DNA from: Quercus robur
Lineage: Eukaryota > Streptophyta > Magnoliopsida > Fagales > Fagaceae
NCBI RefSeq assembly: GCF_932294415.1
Contig: NC_065541.1
Span: forward strand, 57,390,290-57,454,289
Direction of reading: 5' to 3'
DNA: 64,000 bases
Every line of letters starts with the position of its first letter. Within the stretch, counting starts at the first letter, position 1. Both the position numbers and the translations under genes were made by a program. Below the pieces are notes generated by a model. It saw only the letters and a list, made by a program, of their open reading frames with translations, was not told where the DNA came from and ran no database searches. Positions 34,364 to 46,002 of the stretch are shown piece after piece.

Positions 34364-34507
34364 GGGCACACGGTCATAGGGGAATCCATTGGGAGTGATA
34401 GAAGTCATCCATATAGCTCCAAGAGGTGCCCAGGAGTCTAAAAGAAGGGCGTACTGGCTGTAGCACCGGGGGGAAGTTGCACGAGCGAGCAACCCTTCGA
34501 GAAGAAG

Positions 34508-34969
34508 TTGAAGTATACTCGGGAGCCCATTACTTTTAACAACGATGATCTAGAAGGCACAATTCAACCACACGATGATGCTTTGGTAGTTACAACCCAG
34601 ATAAATGGCTTTATAGTAAAGAGGGTATTGATAGATCAAGGGAGTGGTGCTGAGGTGATGCATCCTGACCTATACAGGGGGCTTAGTTTGAAGAAGGAGG
34701 ACTTATCCAAGTATGATACGCCCTTAATGGGGTTTGATGGCCGAATGGCGATCCCAGAAAGGCAGATTACGCTTCCTGTGAACATGGAGGGTAAGGAGAT
34801 GATGGTAACATTCATAGTGGTCGCCTCGTTTTCTCCGTACAAGGCGATTCTTGGAAGGTTGTGGATTCACGTAATGGGGGCAATACCATCCATCCTGCAT
34901 GTGAAGGTCAAGCTCTGCACCGAGCAAGGTGTTGTCGTGGTAAAAGGTAATCAACAAGTGGCCTGGTAG
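34508..34969 (+). pseudogene. Protease region of the Tat-like element
   Basis: DDLEGTIQPHDDALVVT, then VLIDQGSGAEVMHPDLYRG with the aspartic-protease D-x-G-S site, then a flap-like FDGRMAIPERQITLP and AILGRLWIHVMGAIPS. The frame ends at a TAG replacing Lys or Gln where the relative continues to RT. Confidence 0.85.
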
Positions 34970-35086
34970 TGCTTGATAGTCGCGATTGACCAGGGAGCTA
35001 AGCCAAAGGAGTCAATTGAGGAGACTCCCTTGTAGCAATTACAAGAGCCCCAAGACAAGGTAGGGGCAGGACATGCTGAGGATTTA

Positions 35087-36560
35087 GTGAAAGTGAGGAT
35101 ATTACCGAATGATGATAGGAATTTTTTGATAGGATCAAGTGTAACCAAGGAAGAGAGGGTAGAGATGCTACTGTTTCTTGTACAAAATATAGACGTGTTT
35201 GCTTGGAACCCGTATGAGGTGCCCGGGGTGGACCCCTATGAGGTGCCCGGGATGGACCCCGAGTTCATAGTTCACAAGTTTAATGTGGATCCGTTGTACC
35301 TTCCCAAAAAGTAGAAGTCGAGGAGATTAGCTAAGGAGCATGTTGAAGCCGTCAAGCAAAAGGTTAAGAAACTGAAAGAAGCCGGAGCTATAAAAGAGAT
35401 ATTTTTCCTAAGGTGGCTTGAAAATCCGTAGTGATAAAAAAGAAGAATGGTAAGTGGAGGGTCTGTGTTGACTTTACCGACCTGAACCGAGTCTGTCCGA
35501 AGGACCCATTTCCTATGCCAAAGATCGATCAACTGGTAGGTGCTACTTATGGGCACCCGAGGATGAGCTTTCTTGATGCTTTTCAAGGTTATCATCAGAT
35601 CACCATGGCTGCCGAGGACCAAGAGAAGACGACATTTATCTCACCTGATGCTAACTGTCATTATACTGTAATGCCATTTGGGTTGAAGAATACCGGTGCC
35701 ACATATCAACGGATGATGACTAGAATGTTCAAGGATAAGATTGGGCGCACCATCGAGGTCTACATTGATGACATGGTGGTAAAGAGCAAGCAGAAAATAT
35801 AACATATTGGCGACCTCAAAGAAGTGTTCGAAGTAGTTTGATGGCACAAGCTACGACTTAATATTGAGAAATGTGCCTTCGAAGTGGGGGCTGGCAAGTT
35901 CCTGAGGTATTTGATCACTAACCGAGAAATAGAGGTCAACCCCGACCAAATTGAAGCAATGAAACGCCTTAAACCGCCGAGCAATCCAAAGGGAGTTTAA
36001 GTACTAACCGGTATGTTGGCTGCCCTTAATCGGTTCATTTCCAAGTTTGCCTACTATCGCCGACCATTTTACCAGCTTTTAAAGAAGTGGAAGGGATTCT
36101 AATAGAGTGAAGAGTGTGAGAGAGCCTTTCAAGAGTTGAAAGAATATCTGGTGCGAGCACCAATGTTGACAGCCCCAGAGCTCAAGGAGGATTTATTTAT
36201 GTATCTCTCAGTGTCCGAGCATGCCATAAGTGTTGTGCTTCTAAGAGACTAAGTAGTACAACAACCAATTTACTACATCAGTAAAACCCTAGTTGATGCC
36301 GAGACAAGATATTTGCCATTGGACAAGTTGGTTCAAGCGCTAGTGCAAGCCACACGGAAGTTACCCTATTACTTTCAAGCTCACACTGTTTACATATTGA
36401 CCAAATACCCCCTACAGTCATTGTTGAAAAGATCTGATTTCACGGGAAGAATAGCAAAGTGGGGAACTCGGCTCGGTTCTTTTGATATTAGGTACAGGCC
36501 AAGGAGCTCGGTGAAAGGCCAGGTCCTAGCTGATTTTATTGCAAAGTTTTCCCCGAGAGA
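35087..36560 (+). pseudogene. Reverse transcriptase and first RNase H of the Tat-like element
   Basis: VCVDFTDLNRVCPKDPFPMP, FLDAFQGYHQI, MPFGLKNTGATYQRMM, then the catalytic YIDDMVVKS at about 35761-35787. A stop follows at 35800, with others near 35839, 35999, 36101 and 36250. RNase H-like text continues (LFMYLSVSEHAISVVLL, YYISKTLVDAETRYLPLDKL, AKWGTRLGSFDIRYRPRSSV). An imperfect duplicate of VDPYEVPGMD at 35222-35260 is absent from the relative at 60.2 kb. Confidence 0.88.
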
Positions 36561-36594
36561 GGAGAATGAGATGGTCTGCCCTATAAAGGTGTTC

Positions 36595-36855
36595 CCGTGG
36601 AAAGTATTTATGGACAGTGCATCCAACGCATTAGGAGCCGGGGCTAGGATCGTAGTCATCACCCCAGAAGGAATAAAGTTGGAACATTCCTTTAGGTTAA
36701 GCTTTAAGGCCTCCAATAATGAAGCCGAGTATAAGGTCTTGCTGGCCGGGTTGAAAGTTGTGTCAAACCTAGGTGCTAAGGAGGTAGAAGTCTATTTAGA
36801 TTCTCAGTTAGTGGTCAATCAGGTACAAGGAAGATTTGAGGCCAATGATCCTTAG
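36595..36855 (+). pseudogene. Second, archaeal-type RNase H (aRNH) of the Tat-like element
   Basis: WKVFMDSASNALGAGARIVV, then SNNEAEYKVLLAGLKVV, then VEVYLDSQLVVNQVQG. These carry the RNase H Asp, Glu and Asp in the D..G-G-I / NNEAEY / DSxLVVxQ arrangement of the extra RNase H known in Tat-lineage elements. It ends at a TAG (36855). Confidence 0.85.
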
Positions 36856-37114
36856 ATGATGGAGTACCTACAGCCAGTGAAGCAAACTATGGACCGCTTT
36901 CTAGATGTCAAAGTGGTTCAGGTGGCAAGGGGGCAGAACTAGCACGCCAACTCTTTGGCCACATTGGCGTCATCATCAACCAAGGGAATTCCTCGATTAA
37001 TAAAAGTGGAGCTGGTAGCAAAATCAAGTATCAGTGCAGGAGTAGGTGTCTCACTGGTGGCAATGGTCAAGCCATGTTGGATGGATCCAATCATCAACTT
37101 CTTAGCCGAGGATC

Positions 37115-38270
37115 ATGTGCCGGATGACGAGAAGGAAGCAGAAAAAATACGCCGAACAGCTACTCGGTATTGGTTGTCTACCAATCGTAAGCTATATTGA
37201 AGATCTTTTGGCAGGCCTTACTTGCAATGCTGCAATGCCGGCACCCCAGCAAGGTCAAGGAGCTACTGGACGGGGTGGCAGCAGTCACATGGGGGGACAT
37301 TCGTTAACTCACCGAGCAATGACCCAAGGATTTTGGTGGCCGCAAATGCAGAAGGATGCTAACGAGTATGTGCAAAAATGTGAGCAATGTCAGAGACATG
37401 CCCCTATGATTCACCAACCAACAAGGAACTTGAATCTCATTAGTAGCCTCTGGCCCTTTGCACAGTGGGGGCTAGATATCATTGGTCCGTTCCCCCAGGT
37501 GACAGGAAATGGGAGGTTCATCCTAGTGGCCGTGGATTACTTCACCAAATAGGTAGAGGTAGAGGCGTTGGCGAACATTCGAGACATGGATGTGAAGAAG
37601 TTTGAATGGAGGAATATAGTGACAAGATTTGGGGTATCGGAGTCCCTAGTGTCAAATAACGAGTTACAGTTTTATAGCAATGTTTTTCGCGAGTTTTGCG
37701 GCAGCCTCGGCAAATCGGTATTCCACCCCAACATACCCACAGAGCAACGGCCAAGCTGAGGCCACTAATAAGGCCATTGTGAACGGGTTGAAGAGGAGGT
37801 TAGAAGGTGCCAAAGGTAGGTGGGCGAACGAGTTGCCTAGTGTTCTTTGGGCGTATCGAACTACCCCGAGAAGGTCTACGGGAGAAACCTCGTTCTCCCT
37901 AACATATGGAGCAGAAGCAGTCATACCGGCAGAAGTGAACTTGTGCAATGCCCGGGTTTCAGGATTCAGTCCCGCCAAGAATTCGAAGTTAATGATGAAA
38001 CAGTTGAACCTGCTGGAAGAACATCGAGAATTAGCGACTATATGGTTAGCAAAATATCAACAAAAACTTGCCCGGAGATACAACAGGGACGTGAGGAAAA
38101 GGGAGTTTGGAGCGGGGGATCTGGTACTTCAGAGGGTAGTAGGAAATACACGAAACGTCAACATGGGGAAGCTAGAACCAACTTGGGAGGGACCTTACAG
38201 AGTTGCCGCCATTGTAGGTGCAGAGGCATATTACTTAGAGGATTTGGACGAAAGACCTCTTCCCCGACCA
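37115..38270 (+). pseudogene. Integrase of the Tat-like element; second catalytic Asp changed
   Basis: Zinc region HSLTHRAMTQGFWWPQMQKD, then CEQCQRH. Core: GLDIIGPFPQ (first Asp), then SLVSNNELQF where relatives have S-D-N-G-x-Q-F, so the second Asp is Asn. SNGQAEATNKAI (Glu) follows. The C-terminal part reads FGAGDLVLQRVV and KLEPTWEGPYRVAAIVGAEA. A stop at 37550 and a frame change near 37700 also break it. Even without the stop, this integrase would lack its D-D-E triad. Confidence 0.88.
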
Positions 38271-38439
38271 TGAAATGCCCACAATCTGAAGAAATTCTAC
38301 CACTGATTATCAGTACACGGGTACATAGTGAATGTAATGTTATATGTGCGTATCGTTAATTAATTCAAAAATGATGTTTATCCATGCAGGTGTATTTGTA
38401 CTTATAATTCCATCGTTGCTAACTCTGTTACCCACAAAG

Positions 38440-39420
38440 AGAACTAAGGCAAACTACACTAAGGACAAAAGCCTGTCCTCGGTTCGATTCTCATCACCGA
38501 GTAGGTGGAAACCTTGTACTAAACTACACTAAGGACAAAAACCTGTTCTCGATTCGATTCTCATCACCGAGTAGGTGGAAACCTTACACTAAACTGCACT
38601 AAGGACAGAAGCCTTTCCTCGGTTCGATTCTCATCACGGAGCAAGTGGAAACCTTATACTAAACTACACTAAGAACAGAAGCCTACCCTCAGTTCGATCT
38701 TTATCACCGGGCAGGTGAAAACCTTATGCAAATATTCTAAGGATAGAAGCCTGTCCTCATTTCGATTCTCATCACCGAGCAAGTGGAAACCTTATACTAA
38801 GCTGCACTAAGGACAGAAGCCTGTCCTTAGTTCGATTCTTATCACCGAGCAGGTGGAAACCTTATACTAAACTACACTAAGGACAGAAGCCTACCCTTGG
38901 TTCGATCTTTATCACCGAGTAGGTGAAAACCTTACGCAAATATTCTAAGGACAAAAGCCTATTCTCGGTTCGATTCTCATCACCGAGTAGGTGAAAACTT
39001 TATACTAAACTACATTAAGGACAGAAGCCTACCCTCGGTTCGATCTTTATCACCGAGCAAGTGAAAACCTTACGTAAATATTCTAAGGACAGAAACCTCT
39101 TCTCAGTTCGATTTACATCACCTAACAGGTGGAAACCTTGCATTAAATACTCTAAGGACAGGAACCTACTTCTCGGTTCGATCTTAATCATCGGGCAGGC
39201 AGAAACCTCATGTCAAATTACTCTAACGATAGAAACTAGTCCTCAATTTGATCTTCATCACCGAATAGATGGAGATCTAGCATCAATATTTCCTAAGGAC
39301 AGAAACCTATCCGTGATCCGATCTTCATCACCAAACAAGTAGAAATCAAAAATCTCAAACTTTGCCTAAGGACAAAATCTGGCTCCCGAGCAGACGAAAA
39401 CTTTAAGTTATTTCAAGAAG
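38440..39420. repeat. Amplified tandem array, ~70-bp unit, about 14 copies, between integrase and antisense ORF
   Basis: Unit: CACTAAGGACAGAAGCCTG, then TCGGTTCGATTCTCATCACC, then GAGCAGGTGGAAACCTTATA. Copies start near 38457, 38527, 38597, 38667, then every ~70 bp, with divergence rising rightward until they fade near 39420. Nothing suggests translation. The position matches the tandem repeat reported in Retand. The relative at 56-63 kb has lost this region. Confidence 0.9.
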
Positions 39421-39734
39421 AGGAACTAACTTCCCAGCCCGATTTTAATCACCGAACACACATAGACTATGCTAAGATATTTAAGGGCTGAGCCCGGTGA
39501 TGGTAGGGAAATAAAATTTAGAAATATAAGAGTCAAATCATTGTCCAGTCACCACACCTCAATGACCATAGGTAATAACCAGATAATTGAAAATTAAATA
39601 ACAAAACAGAAAAACTATATAGGCGGCAAGAATCTCCTTCAATCTTGGACGACAGGATTGGTAGACTGTGATAAAGCAACATCATCGACAGGCTCTGTTG
39701 GCAGCTCCTCAATTAGCTGACCAGGCTGGAGTTG

Positions 39735-42144
39735 CTAGGACTGTGCGTTTACAGTAGCATTGAGAGTAGTAGTCACTTGAAGGTCGACCATCTCCACGTG
39801 CGTATCAATTGCTTGCACAAGCTCCCTCATGCTGGGGGTGTCCTCCTTGTCAGCAGTAATGGCTTGAGTCTGGACGGGGGGAGGGGGATGCGGATAGGTA
39901 ATTTGCTCGAGGTTCCTCCACGGAGAATCCTTGGCCACCCCCATCACTTGCAAGGCAGCTAACCACCCCTTCCTGAACCTGTGGCGCCTAGCTTGGTGGA
40001 TGATGGGCTCCACACAGAGTTTTTGGCATCTACAAAGCCTTCATCATACCACTTCTTCTCGAAGGCCTCTAGGGCCACCTTCAGGGCAGTTATCTCTTCA
40101 ATATGGGCCAAGCTTAAGCTTTTTACCTCCTCTAACTTAAGCTCTATGCCCACCAGCTAAGCCTCCATGTCGGCCAGTTTCTTCTCAACTAACAGTCTGG
40201 CCTTCTCCGAGGACTGAGCCTTCTTTTCGGCAGCCTTAGTAGCTTTTCCCTTCTCTTTTGCCATGGCGTTAGCAACATCTTTAAGTGCTTTCTCACGGTC
40301 AACATCCTCGGAGAGCTCCTTCAACCTCTCGCCGAGGATGTGGGTTAGCTGCGCGGACTGGCAGCACAACAATAACAAAGGTAAGCTTAAAGAAATTACT
40401 CTTGCATCAAAACAACATCAAAACAAATGAAAAAGGAAGGATAGGAAAATTACCACCACGGTGTGCCACTACAGTCGTCGTGCTAATGAATCCTCGTCTC
40501 CGTTCGAGAAGAACTGCACATCCTTGAGCAGAAGCAAACCGTGCAGCAAACTCTGGGCCACCCTCCCCACTGGCCCTTATCCCAAGTCCTTATGCTGGCA
40601 GTCGCTAGCAGAGGCCCATTGCCAAATTTAAAAGTGGGCTGCCAATGGATCTCTAACCGGGAGAAGGACGCCACATCAATTTCAACTTGGGCGGTTGGCC
40701 GGGAATCACCCACCGACTCCCAGATCACGATCTCGCTAGATGGTCGGGGAGGGGTCTTAGAAGGTGCATCGCTGGGGATCCGAGGCGATTGATTGTCAAT
40801 GCCCTGCTTCTTTTTGGCGCGGCCGACAGAGGGCAGAAGAGGAGTGCAGCCCTTGCCCTGAGGCTGCTGAGACTGGGCGGTAGGAAGGGCACCGGGCAAA
40901 AATCGGTCGACTGTCATTTTTCACCTTGTCACCATCTCGGCTTCTAGCCCGACCTCGATAGTTTTTGGCTGGGCTGGAGCTTCTGGTTCTTCAATAGGTA
41001 CGTGGACCTTTCGGTTTTGAGAGACGCGCTCGGCAGACTCGTCTCTCACTGGCGCATGGTCCTCTACGGTGGTATATCTAGATCCAAGGTCCCTAACTTC
41101 ACCAGTAGTAAGTGAAGACGGTAAAAACTTGGCGTGCCGGACATCAATATAGGAAAGGAGGGGGTTGTCCACTAACAACGCTTGGCTAAATGTTTGCCCG
41201 ATAGAATATACGGGGTTAACGCAGAGTATCAAATGGGACGCTCGGAGTTGTCCGTCCGTGTGCACAAAAATTTCTGACTTGAGTATGAAGTTAAGATCTC
41301 TCACGTGTACAACCCGGAGATTCGGTTGAAACCTTTTTCCTTTTGCAACAAATCAACAAAAAGAACGGTTAGTTTATATGTAATCAACTAAGTAAAAGAT
41401 TTAAACTCAAAGCACAAGAAGGTTCTCGGTACTGACCAACATCACACAGCAAAAATGGGCAAGGGAGTTTGTCGGCAAGCCAGTTGCCGCTTACTCGAAC
41501 AAATTCCCTCGCCTAGTTTTTGTTAGAGTTTAGAAGATACGATATCAGCCGTACCTACATATCCCTAGTTTTTAAATAATAATTGGACCTAATGTTTCTA
41601 CACAGGCTATACATGAAGTTAATATCATGATGGTTTAATTGCAAACCGAATATGTGGTTCAACCTACTCACACAACTCACCACTAGGTAAAAATTGGGAG
41701 GGAGTTGGTCGGGACATAAACCATAAAATCTAAGGGTACCTATAATTAGAGGATCCACGGGCAACCTAACTCCACCCTCAAGAATAGCCATTAAAGGGAA
41801 GAATATAGTTTTTAAACCAGTACGCCTATGGAGGTCAATATCGCCCTCATGACAATAGGCAATATCGACATCTTCAGGAACGTTATAGGCTGCCTTAAAG
41901 CTAGCCAAGGATGCGTCAGAGGAGAGGAGGTGCAAATAGCCCATTCCTAAACTCTAAGATCAAGGGAATACTAAAAGAAAATGAAAGAATAAAGAGGAAA
42001 GATAAAGAAGACTTACTTTGGGCTCTAAAGAGTGATGATCTGAGGAGGAGTGTTTACGCATAGGAGGAGGATGCTCGGCAGAGGAGAAATCAGAAGAGAA
42101 AGGATGTAAAAAGTGGTATGGAGAATTAGAAAGATCTATTTATA
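39735..42144 (-). pseudogene. Antisense multi-exon ORF of the Tat-like element (decayed copy)
   Basis: Runs opposite to gag-pol. TATAAATAG at 42144-42136; a 5'UTR intron from the GTAAGT donor at 42016 to TAG at ~41947; ATG 41944 (MGYLHLLSSDASLASFKAAY). The N-terminal domain has FFPLMAILEGGVRLPVDPL, FYGLCPDQLPPNFYLVVSC and QLNHHDINFMYSL. Exon 2 ends at 41437 (phase 1). Exon 3 begins at about 41342, but its acceptor AG now reads AA (RVVHVRDLNFILKSEIFVHT follows). Exon 3 ends at 40454; exon 4 starts at 40357 with a Lys/Glu/Ala coiled coil (EKKAQSSEKARLLVEKKLAD). The N-terminus resembles the Pfam putative gypsy-type transposon family; function unknown. Stops show it is dead. Confidence 0.8.
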
Positions 42145-42427
42145 GGGGCCAAGTGCGAGTGAAAACATTCAATGAAAAAGAATGTGGGAAAACCCTTCTG
42201 ATCCCTTCTGGTAACCCCCACACGTGTGGGCGCGGTTCACGAACCGTCAGGCGTTTCATGAACCGTCAGGTTATAATTACTGACGGATGTGACAGCTTGG
42301 CACGATGCCTCCTTTAAGGCAGCATTGATGGCCATGCTATCCATTTAACATTTAACGATTGAGCTTTTCGGGGGGACACCGACATTTGGATAGTCCTTGA
42401 TTTACACTCGGTAGCTGGTCGCAAATC

Positions 42428-42440
42428 AAGGGGGGGCTAT
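42428..42440 (+). promoter_or_regulatory. Polypurine tract of the Tat-like element
   Basis: AAGGGGGGGCTAT directly before the 3' LTR. The same 13 bases occur at the equivalent place in the 56-63 kb element. Confidence 0.9.
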
Positions 42441-43150
42441 TGTACGGGGATGCCCCGGGGGCATTGGGCCTCGAACTCTAGCCCTGTAACACTGTGCGGA
42501 ACAAGGACCTAGGCCCTTTGGGCCTTGGGCCTTGTCCTTCAGATGTAACAGCTGGCCCTCTCCCCATCAGGCTCGTGACCTTAACCCAGGCACCTCTTAA
42601 GACCTGATATGAGCCCAATAAACATAACGGGACCATGTCACTTAGAGCGTTGAAAGCGGATCACACCTAATCAATCTTAACTTGGTTGGGTGTGTGACTG
42701 CTCGGCAAAACAACATCTCGGCTTCTCAGTGTTGCCTTAAGTGATATCGCTGCCAAGCAGGCTCTTGAAGGTGGGAATCAGTTCCAATGCCACTACCACC
42801 TCGCCCACCTAAACAGCCACTTAAACACGATGGAATTGGACCATCATTTCCACTTATAATCAGAGATAATCATGGCATTCCCACTAACCTCGCACTATAT
42901 ATAAGAAACAAGGATGAGAAGAGGGGGGTTGGCAATTTTAGGAAGAATACTGAGGAAAAAGAGAAACACTCAGAGAAAGCAAAGGAGTGATTCCGTGAGG
43001 AAAAGAGAAAAGCTTGAGGAGATAGGAGTGTGCTTAGGTTGGCCGAGCATAGAACCACCCACAATAGGAAACCCAAAAGCCCACAAAACAAATAGATTGT
43101 GAGTCCAAATAGAAGTTAGGCCCAATAGCCATATATTTTGGGTACGCACA
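42441..43150 (+). repeat. 3' LTR of the Tat-like element (710 bp)
   Basis: TGTACGGGGATGCCCCGGGG start, GGGTACGCACA end, then TSD ATTAC. Confidence 0.9.
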
Positions 43151-43499
43151 ATTACTATTAGACCCCTATTTTAAAATAAATGGTTGAATATATAGGGGTA
43201 TTTTGGGAGTTTTAGTAAAAAAACCATTAAATCTAATTTTATTCCTCCCATTCCTCCCAATTTCGGGGGAAATGAAAATTTGAGGTTTTAAAGGAATAGA
43301 AAGGAATAAGTGTTCTCTCCTACCCATTCCATTCCCTCCCACGTAAACTCCCAAACAAGGGAATGAACTTTTCATTCCCTCCTTCAAAACTCCCAAACAA
43401 AGGAAGGGAAGAATATTCTAAAATTATTATTTTCATTCATTTCCATTTCATTCCATTCCCTCCTCTCAAAAAAGGCCTAAATGTCTAAGGAGGTGTATC

Positions 43500-44480
43500 T
43501 AGAGTGCTAGGGTCGTCTATCATATTTGGAAGCTTCAAATAAGGAAAGAAATCAAAGAGGCAGAATCTGAAAAGGAAAAATTAGATTTGAGCACTGATCA
43601 GTATTTGGGCATATCTCTCTCCTCAAAAATCCAATTGACACAAGACTAGATGGGTTGGAACCGTGACTTAAATATCTACAACTTTCCAGTTTTGAGTTTT
43701 CCAAAATTCACAATTTTTGAAGGTTGAAATTAACTCACAAGTTACTACTGTAAATCTGGAAGAAAATTAAAATAGTAAAAGTTTTATTTTCTTTGGACAC
43801 TTTGACGTTAGGGTTTTGAATGGAGGTTGAGCAGAACGAATTTGGAGAAAAAACCCTTGTATTTTCCTTTCTCTAATGGTAGCCTAAACTCTTTTCTAGG
43901 GCTAGGGTTTATGTTTCTTCTATACAGTATGAATATTCAATGTGATTCTTTTTAAGATTTTAGACAATAACATATTTGATTGTTCAATTAGATATCTTTT
44001 GATGTATTAGTTCTTTCATGCTTTCAATAAGTTCAATCATGTTATTCTTATTGTTTAGATGAATTTCTAATAGTTTCAAATAGAAATCACATTTTAAAGT
44101 GAATGGGTTTTTCTAAAAACTATTCTAACCACATTATTAATCTAGGTTATCATGTGTTCTTGAATTGTCTCAGTTCAATTGAATCATAAGTTTTTAATTG
44201 TATAAAAATAATCAATGATAAAATATATTTTCTTAGATCACAAAGAATTTCATATCAATATAGGGAAACACCAGGATGCCCTGGTATTTACATTGTTGAT
44301 TTAAATCAGTTTTTATTATTATTCTTGTTAACAATCACCAAGCAGAAGTACTTTTCTTCTTCACCCAAATTGTTATTTAATTATATTGTCTTTGAATTTA
44401 TCCTGCTCCTTATGGTTCAACCTCGGTACTCCGAAAATTATATTACTACGATCTCCTGCACTTAGGAGTAAGCAAGCAGG
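43500..44480 (+). mobile_element. Possible decayed Ty3/gypsy LTR
   Basis: The stretch TATGGTTCAACCTCGGTACT, then ATTATATTACTACGATCTCC and TGCACTTAGGAG at 44410-44470, is the pattern seen near the 3' end of many plant gypsy LTRs. No TG or CA ends or TSD were found, so the limits are guesses. Confidence 0.4.
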
Positions 44481-45046
44481 TAATGTTTTAGAATTACTAA
44501 GAATGTTTAAAGATTCTCATATTTGGTTGCAAATCACATTAGGGAATCGGATACCAGGGGAATCTAGATTCCCCCTCAACCCTTTTTTATAGGAATGTAG
44601 ATTCCCTTTAAAACAGGTGGGTATCTAGATTCTCAAACTTAAAGGAGATTATATTTTTTATAAATTGACAATTTTAACCATTTTTCCTTATCATTTAAGC
44701 AATTGAGATAAAATATAAAACAAATCATTAATATATTTTCCCTTGTTACAGGATAGACAACTCTGTTAATATATTCATTAACAAAGTTCTATTTAGGTTT
44801 CATGTGTGAAAAAAAAAAAAGTTTGAAGGGGGACCCTCCTTTGTTGCCAGGTATTCACTTTTACTGTTGTGTGTGTCGCTCAACAAATTATTAATGGATC
44901 TGTTTTCATGGAAATTTGTTAATATATCTATTCGTATCTCAGATCTTGGTTTTGTTTAGTTGCTAGAAATATAGATTTGGATTGGTGGCTTCATCTGGAT
45001 TTTTTTTTTTTTTTTTTAGATTAATGGCTTTGTTTTTTTGTTCAAA
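44481..45046. other. AT-rich spacer
   Basis: Imperfect inverted text ATCTAGATTC around 44560-44640. No gene. Confidence 0.35.
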
Positions 45047-45148
45047 TCAAGAAGCAAGGTGCTAGGCAGAATGCTTGTTCTCTACATCAAGGACAACAAC
45101 AAGGTGCTAGGCAGCATGCTAGTTCTCAGCACCAAGGATAGCAGTTAG

Positions 45149-45593
45149 TGTAGGGAATTTAACCAAAATCTCAACCTGTGAGAAACAAAAAAAAAAAAAA
45201 AATAGAGAAAACACATGCCAAAGAAAAACAATCACACGCACAAAACAGTATTTACATGGTTCGGCAATTTACCTACGTCCACGGAGTTGCAGGGATTTCA
45301 CTATTATCTGGAAAGAATACAGAGTACAAGAATTGCGGCTACAATACTTTTTATCTTACCCTCAAGAATGCGGCAACAACAACCTACAATCTTAAAAACC
45401 CTAATCATAGCAAAGTCGGTTTAGATATATGAGATGGGCCCAAAAAAAAATTTCCCGGAAGCGTATCGGCCCAAGCCTCCGTTCCATGGACTAAGCCTCA
45501 ATAAATTTCCCATTAAAAACCACGCAATATTATTCTGGTCGAGTCGAGTCGTCAAACTGGATCAAACAAAACTAGACTCCACAAAGCCCAACA
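45149..45593. mobile_element. Solo LTR, family R1 (445 bp), TSD GTTAG
   Basis: TGTAGGGAATTTAACC start, AAGCCCAACA end, GTTAG at 45144-45148 and 45594-45598. Second copy of the 27382-27819 family. It interrupts the Gln-rich coding remnant. Confidence 0.9.
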
Positions 45594-45785
45594 GTTAGGT
45601 GCTAGTCAAAGTGCCTCACAACATCAGGGGAAGCCTCAAGATGCAATTATGAAAAAGGGCAGTGGCCAATGGGGCAATAAAGAATTGATAGACTTGATTG
45701 AAGCTATACCATATTATGATCAATTCATTCATTCAATTCAGGGGATGATGCCACATGTACTAGAAGCAATTAAATGATGCACATG

Positions 45786-45977
45786 TGTAACAATTAGGTA
45801 GTTTCAGCTGTAACAACTTTTCCCTCCAAAATAGGGAGTTGGTTATTTTTGTTTTTAGCTTGAATCAAATTGTATATAAAGGTGTAGGAGTAGTGAATTA
45901 TCATTCATTGGATTGTATTCTTTTCTTGATCAATAAAATCAGTTTTTCTATTTAGAGAGAGAGTTTAGAATTTTACA
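45786..45977 (+). repeat. Probable short copia LTR before gag
   Basis: TGTAACAATTAGG .. GAATTTTACA followed by TGGTATTAGAGTT, a PBS one base off TGGTATCAGAG. Contains TATATAAAGG. The left end is uncertain and no partner LTR is visible. Confidence 0.6.
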
Positions 45978-46002
45978 TGGTATTAGAGTTTTGAAGGTCC
46001 TT

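Larger units (their letters stand above)
32221..43150 (+). mobile_element. Ty3/gypsy retrotransposon, Tat/Retand-like, 10.93 kb, degenerate
   Basis: LTRs at 32221-32931 and 42441-43150, TSD ATTAC (32216-32220 and 43151-43155). Order: gag, protease, RT, RNase H, a second archaeal-type RNase H, integrase, tandem repeat array, antisense ORF, PPT, LTR. A dual RNase H marks the plant Tat lineage. An antisense ORF plus an amplified tandem repeat recalls Retand of Silene. The LTRs differ at roughly 45-50 sites (~6-7%). Every coding block has stops, many of the TAG or TAA form that C-to-T change at CAG, CAA or TGG would give. No longer autonomous. Confidence 0.92.
31984..43477. mobile_element. Tourist-like MITE copy 2 (559 bp), split by a Tat-type retrotransposon
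   Basis: Starts GGCTCTGTTTGAGAG right after the shared TAA (31981-31983) and ends CTCTCAAAAAAGGCC before TAA (43478-43480). Removing the 10930-bp retrotransposon and its 5-bp TSD copy leaves exactly 559 bp, the same as copy 1. This confirms the limits of both. Confidence 0.9.

Noticed and set aside
38440-39420. Possible CRISPR-like array (regular ~70-bp repeats)
   Set aside because: Repeats are contiguous without unique spacers, inside a plant retrotransposon.
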